Translations under genes and position numbers: made by a program
NCBI GenBank assembly: GCA_021779775.1
Contig: JAJYAB010000034.1
Span: 1-11,131 of the forward strand
Direction: 5' to 3'
DNA from: Actinomycetes bacterium
GTDB taxonomy: Bacteria > Actinomycetota > Acidimicrobiia > Acidimicrobiales > UBA8190
Length of the DNA: 11,131 nucleotides
Notes under the pieces: generated by a model
The model's database searches: none
Told to the model about the DNA's origin: nothing
Seen by the model: only the letters and a program-made list of their open reading frames with translations
In this document: positions 6,728-11,131 of the stretch, in pieces
Layout: every line of letters begins with the position of its first letter
Position numbering within the stretch: position 1 is the first letter of the stretch

Positions 6728-7618
6728 ATGGATCCCTACGTCGTCTTCGGCAGCGCCGTCATCGGCTTCCTCGTCGGCATGACCGGGGCTGGTGGCGGCG
6801 CGCTGATGACACCCATGCTCATCTTGCTGTTCGGCGTGAAGCCGTCGACAGCGATATCGAGCGACCTGGTGGCGGCGCTGTTCATGCGGCCGTTCGGAGC
6901 GGCGGTGCACCTGCGCCAGGGCACCGTCAACCTCCGGCTGGTCGGCTGGATGAGCCTCGGCGCTGCGCCGATGGCCCTGCTGGGCAGCTACCTGCTGCAC
7001 GTGCTGGGCAGAAGCGGTGGGGCCGAGCAGACGATCCAGCGGGGGCTCGGGGCCGCCCTGCTGGTCGGCTCCGCCGCCATGGCCCTACGCTACGCCGTCG
7101 ACCGCCGTGGCCGGGTGCGCCGCGACGGCGTCGTCCACGACCTGCATGTCCGCCGCCTGCCGACCCTGGCGATCGGCATGGCCGGCGGGCTGATCGTGGG
7201 GATGACGTCGGTCGGTTCGGGGTCGCTCATGATCGTCCTGCTGCTGTTCGCCTACCCGACGCTCAGCGCCAGCCAGCTCGTCGGCACCGACCTCACCCAG
7301 GCCGTGCCGCTGACCCTGGCGGCCGCGGTAGGGGCGCTGCTGTTCGGCCATGTGGAGGTGTCGGTCACCACGTCGCTCGTCGTCGGGTCGGTCCCCGCCG
7401 TCATCGTCGGCTCGTTCCTGTCCGCGCTGGCCCCCGACCGCCTGGTGCGGCCGGTCATCGCCTTCGTCATCTTCGCCTCAGGTCTGAAGTACGTCGGCGT
7501 GCCGACGGCGACCCTCGGCTGGGTGCTGTGCAGCGTCCTGCTGGCGGGGGGCGTCGTCTGGCTGGTGGTGGCCAGACCCTGGCAGGTGGGTGCTGCCGAG
7601 GGGGAGCCCCAGGCGTAG
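6728..7618 (+). CDS. TauE/SafE-family membrane anion exporter
   Basis: This is a polytopic inner-membrane protein of 296 residues with about eight hydrophobic segments. Two related halves are visible: GFLVGMTGAGGGALMTPMLI (13-32), and GLIVGMTSVGSGSLMIVLLL (154-173), the paired repeats that define the family. A charged loop (DRRGRVRRDGVVHDLHVRR, about 125-143) separates them, probably on the cytoplasmic side. Members are proposed to export sulfite, sulfonates or other organic anions; the substrate here is not proven. Its position 34 bases after the cysQ fragment supports a sulfur link. GGGG at 6717-6720 is a weak ribosome site 7 bases before the ATG. If the chimera is transcribed from the IS, this gene would be read through from it. 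The C-terminus (RPWQVGAAEGEPQA) is short and polar. Confidence 0.93.
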   Translation: MDPYVVFGSAVIGFLVGMTGAGGGALMTPMLILLFGVKPSTAISSDLVAALFMRPFGAAVHLRQGTVNLRLVGWMSLGAAPMALLGSYLLHVLGRSGGAEQTIQRGLGAALLVGSAAMALRYAVDRRGRVRRDGVVHDLHVRRLPTLAIGMAGGLIVGMTSVGSGSLMIVLLLFAYPTLSASQLVGTDLTQAVPLTLAAAVGALLFGHVEVSVTTSLVVGSVPAVIVGSFLSALAPDRLVRPVIAFVIFASGLKYVGVPTATLGWVLCSVLLAGGVVWLVVARPWQVGAAEGEPQA

Positions 7619-7670
7619 CAGGCCACAGCAGGCCGGAGCAGCCGTGGGGCGAGGCCCCCGGGGCCCGTGC

Positions 7671-7676
7671 CACACT
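7671..7676 (+). promoter_or_regulatory. Possible -10 hexamer of a leaderless galE transcript
   Basis: CACACT ends 7 bases before the galE ATG. It deviates from TANNNT at the first base and has no good -35 partner. There is no proper Shine-Dalgarno before galE, so either a leaderless start or read-through from the upstream exporter gene is possible. Weak evidence, listed because treS, murA and glpX show the same arrangement. Confidence 0.2.
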
Positions 7677-7683
7677 CTGGGAC

Positions 7684-8652
7684 ATGTCCGTCCTCGTGAC
7701 CGGCGGTGCCGGCTACATCGGGTCGCACACCGTCCGGCTGCTGCGCCGCCGCGGCCGCGACGTGGTGGTCCTCGACACGTTGGAGCTCGGCCACCGCCGC
7801 GCCGTGGGCGACGTGCCGTTGGTGGTCGGCGACGTGGCCGACGATGCCCTGGTGGGCGACACCATCGAGCGCTACGCGGTGGACGCGGTGGTCCACTTCG
7901 CCGCGTACAAGGCGGCCGGCGAGTCGTTCGAGGACCCGGGCCGCTACTTCGCCAACAACGTGGCCGGCACCGCCCGGCTGCTCGAATCGGTCCACCGGGC
8001 CGGCGTGACCCGCCTGGTGCTCTCCTCTACCTGCGCCGTCTACGGCACCCCGCAGCACACCCCCGTCGGCGAAGACGCCCCCATCCGGCCCGAGAGCCCC
8101 TACGGCGAGAGCAAAGCCCTGGTGGAGCGGATGCTGCACTGGTACGACACGTGCCGTGGGCTGCGCTCGGTCAGCCTGCGGTACTTCAACGCGGCGGGCG
8201 CCGCCATGGACGGGTCCATCGGGGAGGACTGGACGGTCACCTTGAACCTCGTCCCCCTCGCCATGAAGGCCCTGCTCGGCAAGCGGCCTCCGCTGCAGGT
8301 GTTCGGCGCCGACTACCCCACCGCTGACGGCACCGCCGTCCGCGACTACATCCACGTCGACGACCTGGCTGACGCCCACCTGCGGGCCCTCGACCACCTC
8401 GCCGGCGGCGGCGCCACCACCGCCATCAACGTCGGCACCGGCACCGGCTCGTCGGTGCGCCAGGTGCTCGATGCGGCGGAACGGGCCGCCGGGCGGCCGG
8501 TGCCTGCCGAGGAGGCGCCCCGGCGCGCCGGCGACCCGATCGCCCTGTGGGCCGACAACACCCGGGCCCGCGGCGTGCTCGGATGGGTGCCCCGCCACGA
8601 CCTCGACGACATCGTCAGGTCCGCCTGGGCATGGCACTCCGCCACCGCCTGA
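7684..8652 (+). CDS. galE: UDP-glucose 4-epimerase
   Basis: GalE interconverts UDP-glucose and UDP-galactose, using a tightly bound NAD, in the cytoplasm. It supplies galactose for surface polysaccharides or feeds galactose into glycolysis (Leloir pathway). The protein is 322 residues from the ATG at 7684. The extended SDR features are in order: the NAD loop GGAGYIGSH (7-15); HFAAYKAAGES (71-81); SSTCAVYG with the catalytic Thr116 position; YGESK with Tyr140 and Lys144; RYFNAAG (167-172); and RDYIHVDDLADAH (220-232). The longer open frame starting at 7528 overlaps the exporter gene and is not family-like before 7684. The exporter ends 65 bases upstream on the same strand, so co-transcription is possible. 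No galK or galT is present in the window. The last codons lie inside the first copy of a 14-base tandem repeat. Confidence 0.96.
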   Translation: MSVLVTGGAGYIGSHTVRLLRRRGRDVVVLDTLELGHRRAVGDVPLVVGDVADDALVGDTIERYAVDAVVHFAAYKAAGESFEDPGRYFANNVAGTARLLESVHRAGVTRLVLSSTCAVYGTPQHTPVGEDAPIRPESPYGESKALVERMLHWYDTCRGLRSVSLRYFNAAGAAMDGSIGEDWTVTLNLVPLAMKALLGKRPPLQVFGADYPTADGTAVRDYIHVDDLADAHLRALDHLAGGGATTAINVGTGTGSSVRQVLDAAERAAGRPVPAEEAPRRAGDPIALWADNTRARGVLGWVPRHDLDDIVRSAWAWHSATA

Positions 8653-8710
8653 GGGCTACTACCTGAGAGCCACTGCCTGAGAGCCACCGCCTGAGAGCTA
8701 CTACCTGGGG
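8641..8710 (+). repeat. Five tandem copies of a 14-base unit at the galE 3' end
   Basis: Copies start at 8641, 8655, 8669, 8683 and 8697. The unit is GCCACCGCCTGAGA, with variants GCTACTACCTGAGA and GCCACTGCCTGAGA; the last copy ends in GGGG. The first copy encodes the final Ala-Thr-Ala-stop of galE, so the array probably grew by duplication of the gene end. Two sequence types (CCACCGCC and CTACTACC) are interspersed. It ends 29 bases before the murA stop. Confidence 0.85.
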
Positions 8711-8718
8711 GCCCCAGG
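8704..8718. terminator. GC-rich hairpin between convergent galE and murA
   Basis: CCTGGGG-G-CCCCAGG forms a perfect 7-base inverted repeat between the ends of two convergent genes. No T-run follows on either side, so it would be an atypical hairpin terminator. Its position between the two stops favours a shared transcription-ending role; this is inference. Confidence 0.4.
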
Positions 8719-8739
8719 GCGGTAGCCGTGCCCCGGCCC

Positions 8740-10041
8740 TCAGATCCGCTCGACGCGTGCCCCGAGCGACGCCAGCACGCCGGCCAGGTCGTCGTAGCCG
8801 CGGTCGACGTGGTGGGCGTCGGACACCACCGTGTCGCCTTCGGCGACCAGCCCTGCCAACACCAGGGTGGCGCCCGCCCGGAGGTCGGTGGCCCGCACCG
8901 GGGCGCCCGACAGCCGCGGCACACCGCGCACCACCGCATGGTGGCCTTCGGTGCGGATGTCGGCACCCATGCGGCGCAGCTCGTCGATGTAGCGGAACCG
9001 CCCGGAGAAGAGGTTCTCGGTCACGATGCCGACCCCGTCGGCCACGGCGAGCATGGTGACCAGGAACGGCTTGTAGTCGGTCGCCACCCCGGGGTACGGC
9101 AGGGTGGCGACGTCGACGCTGCGCAGGCGTCCCTTGGCTTCGGCCCGCAGACCCGACGGCCCGGGCGTCACCTCCACCCCCATCTCCCCCACCTTGCGCA
9201 GGAGCATGTCCATGTGCTCGGGCCGGGCGTCCTCGACCAGCACGTCGCCCCCCGCCAGGCCGACCGCCGCGATCAGCGTCGCCACCACCACCCGGTCCGC
9301 CACGACGCGATGGACCGCCGGGCGGAGGATCTCGACGCCTTCCACCTGCACCCGGGAGGTGCCGGCACCGTCGATGCGCGCCCCCATCGACTGCAGGAAC
9401 TGGGCCAGGTCGACGACCTCGGGCTCGCGGGCGGCGTTCTCCACCACCGTGGTCCCCTCGGCCAGCACCGCGGCCATCAGGAGGTTGTCGGTGACGGTGT
9501 GGCTCGGGTACTCCAGCACGATCCGGCTGCCCCGCAGCCTGCCCCGTGCCCCCGGAGCACCCGGCGACGTGGCCGCGACCTCCCCGTCGACGGTACCGTG
9601 GGACGTCTCGAACCGGGCGCCCATGGCGTGCAGCCCGCTCAGGTGCATGTCGATGGGGCGCTGCCCGAAGTCGTCGCCTCCGGGCATGGCGATCCTGGCC
9701 TGCCCGCAGCGGGCCAGGAGCGGGCCGAGCACCACGATCGACGCCCGCATCTTGTCCACCAGCTCGTAGGGGGCCTCCGGGCTCAGACGGGCGGGCGTCT
9801 CGACAACCAGCTCGTCGCCGCCACCGCCGGGCGCCGGGCGCCGGTACACCACCGCGCCGAGCGCACGGAGCATGTCGGCCATGATGTCGACGTCGACGAT
9901 GTGGGGCACGCCCTGCAGCACGTGGCGCCCCTCGGCCAGCAGGCATGCCGCCATCAGCTTCAGCGCCGAGTTCTTCGCCCCGCCGGCCCGGACGGCGCCG
10001 TGGAGCGGGCCGCTGGGCTGCACGAGAAACCGGTCGCTCAC
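8740..10041 (-). CDS. murA: UDP-N-acetylglucosamine 1-carboxyvinyltransferase (MurA, Asp-type active site)
   Basis: MurA transfers enolpyruvate from PEP to UDP-GlcNAc, the first committed step of peptidoglycan synthesis, in the cytoplasm. From the GTG at 10041 the protein has 433 residues, slightly over the usual ~420. The extra length is mostly a Gly/Ala/Pro-rich insert (TSPGAPGARGR). The EPSP-synthase-type double domain is clear: GGAKNSALKLMAA (20-32, catalytic Lys23 and Asn24), ENAAREPEVVDLA, ATLPYPGVATD, DGHHAVVRG-type EGHHAVVRGVPRL, and RAGATLVLAGLVAEG. The active-site loop reads PGGDDFGQRPIDMH, with Asp123 in the position of the Cys attacked by fosfomycin, as in mycobacteria. The open frame continues upstream to 10452, but that part lies opposite glpX. 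The gene is convergent with galE (87 bases between stops) and divergent from glpX (60 bases between starts). Confidence 0.97.
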   Translation of the reverse strand: MSDRFLVQPSGPLHGAVRAGGAKNSALKLMAACLLAEGRHVLQGVPHIVDVDIMADMLRALGAVVYRRPAPGGGGDELVVETPARLSPEAPYELVDKMRASIVVLGPLLARCGQARIAMPGGDDFGQRPIDMHLSGLHAMGARFETSHGTVDGEVAATSPGAPGARGRLRGSRIVLEYPSHTVTDNLLMAAVLAEGTTVVENAAREPEVVDLAQFLQSMGARIDGAGTSRVQVEGVEILRPAVHRVVADRVVVATLIAAVGLAGGDVLVEDARPEHMDMLLRKVGEMGVEVTPGPSGLRAEAKGRLRSVDVATLPYPGVATDYKPFLVTMLAVADGVGIVTENLFSGRFRYIDELRRMGADIRTEGHHAVVRGVPRLSGAPVRATDLRAGATLVLAGLVAEGDTVVSDAHHVDRGYDDLAGVLASLGARVERI

Positions 10042-10047
10042 GAGGCC

Positions 10048-10053
10048 AGTATG
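10048..10053 (-). promoter_or_regulatory. Possible -10 hexamer for murA
   Basis: On the minus strand CATACT ends 6 bases before the murA GTG, with no Shine-Dalgarno between them. It is close to TATACT and fits a leaderless transcript starting at or near the GTG. Pattern-based inference. Confidence 0.35.
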
Positions 10054-10088
10054 CCCCCCGGGACCGCGAGACGGCGGGCGATGGGCGG

Positions 10089-10094
10089 TATGGT
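10089..10094 (+). promoter_or_regulatory. Possible -10 hexamer for glpX
   Basis: TATGGT (TANNNT) ends 7 bases before the GTG at 10102. The intervening CAGGGGC contains GGGG, but too close to the GTG for a standard ribosome site. A leaderless transcript would support GTG 10102 over the in-frame ATG at 10141. The divergent murA candidate lies 35 bases away, so the two promoters would share this short intergenic region. Confidence 0.4.
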
Positions 10095-10101
10095 CAGGGG
10101 C

Positions 10102-11092
10102 GTGACAGCATCTCGACAGGCACCGGATCGGAACCTGGCCATGGAGCTCGTCCGGGTCACCGAGGCCGCCGCCATGGCCGCCGGGCGGTGGATGGGCCGC
10201 GGCGACAAGAACGGCGCCGACGGGGCGGCGGTGCACGCCATGCGGGTCGTGCTGGAGAGCATTGCCATGGACGGCGTCGTGGTGATCGGCGAGGGGGAGA
10301 AGGACGACGCCCCGATGCTGTTCAACGGGGAGAGGATCGGCGACGGGTCGCCGCCGCAGACCGACATCGCCGTCGACCCCATCGACGGCACCGACCGCCC
10401 TCGGCCGGGGTGGGGCCTTGGCGGTGATCGCCGTGTCCGAGCGTGGCACCATGTTCGACCCGGGGCCGTGCGTCTACATGGAGAAGCTGGCGGTGGGCCC
10501 GAAGGCAGCCGGCTCGGTCGACATCCGCCGCTCCCCCGCGCAGAACATCGACGCGGTGGCGAGATCGCTCCGGAAGTCGGCGCCCGACGTCACCGTGATG
10601 ATCCTCGACCGCCCCAGGCACGCCGAGCTGATCGAGGAGGTGCGGGCATCGGGCGCCCGCATCCGGCTCATCACCGACGGCGACGTAGCCGGGGCGATCT
10701 CCACGGCGTGGCCGGAGTCCGGCGTCGACCTGCTGATCGGCATCGGCGGCACGCCCGAAGGGGTGATCGCCGCCGCCGCGCTGAAGTCTATGGGCGGGGA
10801 GATCCAGGGCAGGCTGTGGCCCCGCGACGACGAGGAGCGCCAGCTGGCCAGAGCAGCTGGCTACGACCTCGACGCCGTGCTTAGCACCGACGACCTGGTG
10901 CAGGGCGACAACTGCTTCTTCGCCGCCACCGGCATCACCGACGGCGAGCTGCTGCAGGGCGTGCGGTACCACGACTTCGGGGCGACCACCCAGTCGCTCG
11001 TCATGCGCTCGCGCTCGGGGACGGTCCGGCTCGTGAGCGCCCGGCACCCGCTCGACAAGCTACGCGAGTTCAGCACCATCGAATTCGGCTGA
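10102..11092 (+). pseudogene. glpX: Class II fructose-1,6-bisphosphatase, frameshifted
   Basis: GlpX hydrolyses fructose 1,6-bisphosphate in gluconeogenesis, with divalent metal. Family motifs are split across two frames. Frame A, from GTG 10102, encodes ELVRVTEAAAMAAGRWMGRG, GEGEKDDAPM and the metal-binding DPIDGT (residues 92-97, to 10392), then turns to unrelated sequence. The rest resumes in the +1 frame at 10394 (TALGRGGALAVIAVSERGTM) and continues through DPGPCVYMEKLAVGP, LITDGDVAGAI, GIGGTPEGVIAAAALK and HDFGATTQSLVMRSRSGTVR to the TGA at 11090-11092. By comparison with the family, two residues between DGT and TAL are replaced by one base, consistent with a 5-base loss (991 + 5 = 996 bases, 332 codons). 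The homologous parts are otherwise well preserved, so this is either a very recent mutation or an assembly error. As written, no full enzyme can be made. A downstream ATG at 10418 gives only the C-terminal two-thirds. Confidence 0.92.
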
Positions 11093-11131
11093 GCCTGCCT
11101 GCCGGCCGGGCGCCTGGCGGTCGGGGGCCTG

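Noticed and set aside
7252..8637. Minus-strand open frame (461 codons) opposite galE
   Set aside because: Antisense to a clear GalE, with no recognisable domain and a low-complexity composition.
8641..8710. CRISPR array
   Set aside because: The repeats are 14 bases long, directly abutting, with no spacers and no cas genes nearby.
10385..10420. Programmed ribosomal frameshift in glpX
   Set aside because: No slippery heptamer, stimulatory Shine-Dalgarno or well-placed stop codon is seen. The family is not known to use recoding, and about two residues are missing at the site, which fits a deletion better.
8728..10884. Very long plus-strand open frame (718 codons) through murA into glpX
   Set aside because: Most is antisense to murA. 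It then picks up the real glpX N-terminus in frame and leaves it again at the frameshift. It is a by-product of GC bias, not a fusion gene.

Overview
The window is very GC-rich, with compact, overlapping genes and a strong preference for G or C at third codon positions. The protein types (a TreS/maltokinase pair, a MurA with Asp in place of the active-site Cys, a GlpX-type FBPase, an actinobacterial-style MeaB) point to a high-GC actinobacterium. An Acidimicrobiia-like lineage is my guess from the style of the proteins; the sequence alone does not prove it.

Layout: positions 1-3802 hold a minus-strand cluster, meaB, then treS, then a maltokinase homologue that runs off the left edge. treS and the kinase overlap by 4 bases. 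The kinase homologue appears to lack both the ATP-binding lysine and the catalytic His-Gly-Asp motif. Positions about 3880-6690 are a scarred accessory stretch. It holds the C-terminal remnant of an ISL3-type transposase, an intact intradiol ring-cleavage dioxygenase (start reassigned to a TTG behind a perfect Shine-Dalgarno), about 400 bases with no convincing gene, and an in-frame chimera. In the chimera the first ~195 residues of an IS1182-type transposase are joined to the last ~95 residues of CysQ. Part of this stretch is visibly poorer in GC than its flanks.

After the scar come a TauE/SafE-type anion exporter (probably the surviving downstream partner of cysQ), galE, and convergent to it murA. 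murA is divergent from glpX, whose class II fructose-1,6-bisphosphatase reading frame is broken by a frameshift just after its DPIDGT metal-binding motif. Five tandem copies of a 14-base unit and a GC-rich hairpin lie between the ends of galE and murA.

Functionally the window combines glycogen/trehalose metabolism (treS, mak), B12-mutase chaperoning (meaB), aromatic degradation (dioxygenase), sulfur handling (cysQ remnant, TauE), UDP-galactose supply (galE), peptidoglycan synthesis (murA) and gluconeogenesis (glpX). I do not see a new defence or biosynthetic system. The notable points are gene decay and rearrangement: a probable pseudokinase, an IS-cysQ fusion and a frameshifted glpX. Several starts also carry -10-like hexamers 6-7 bases upstream, which suggests leaderless transcription.
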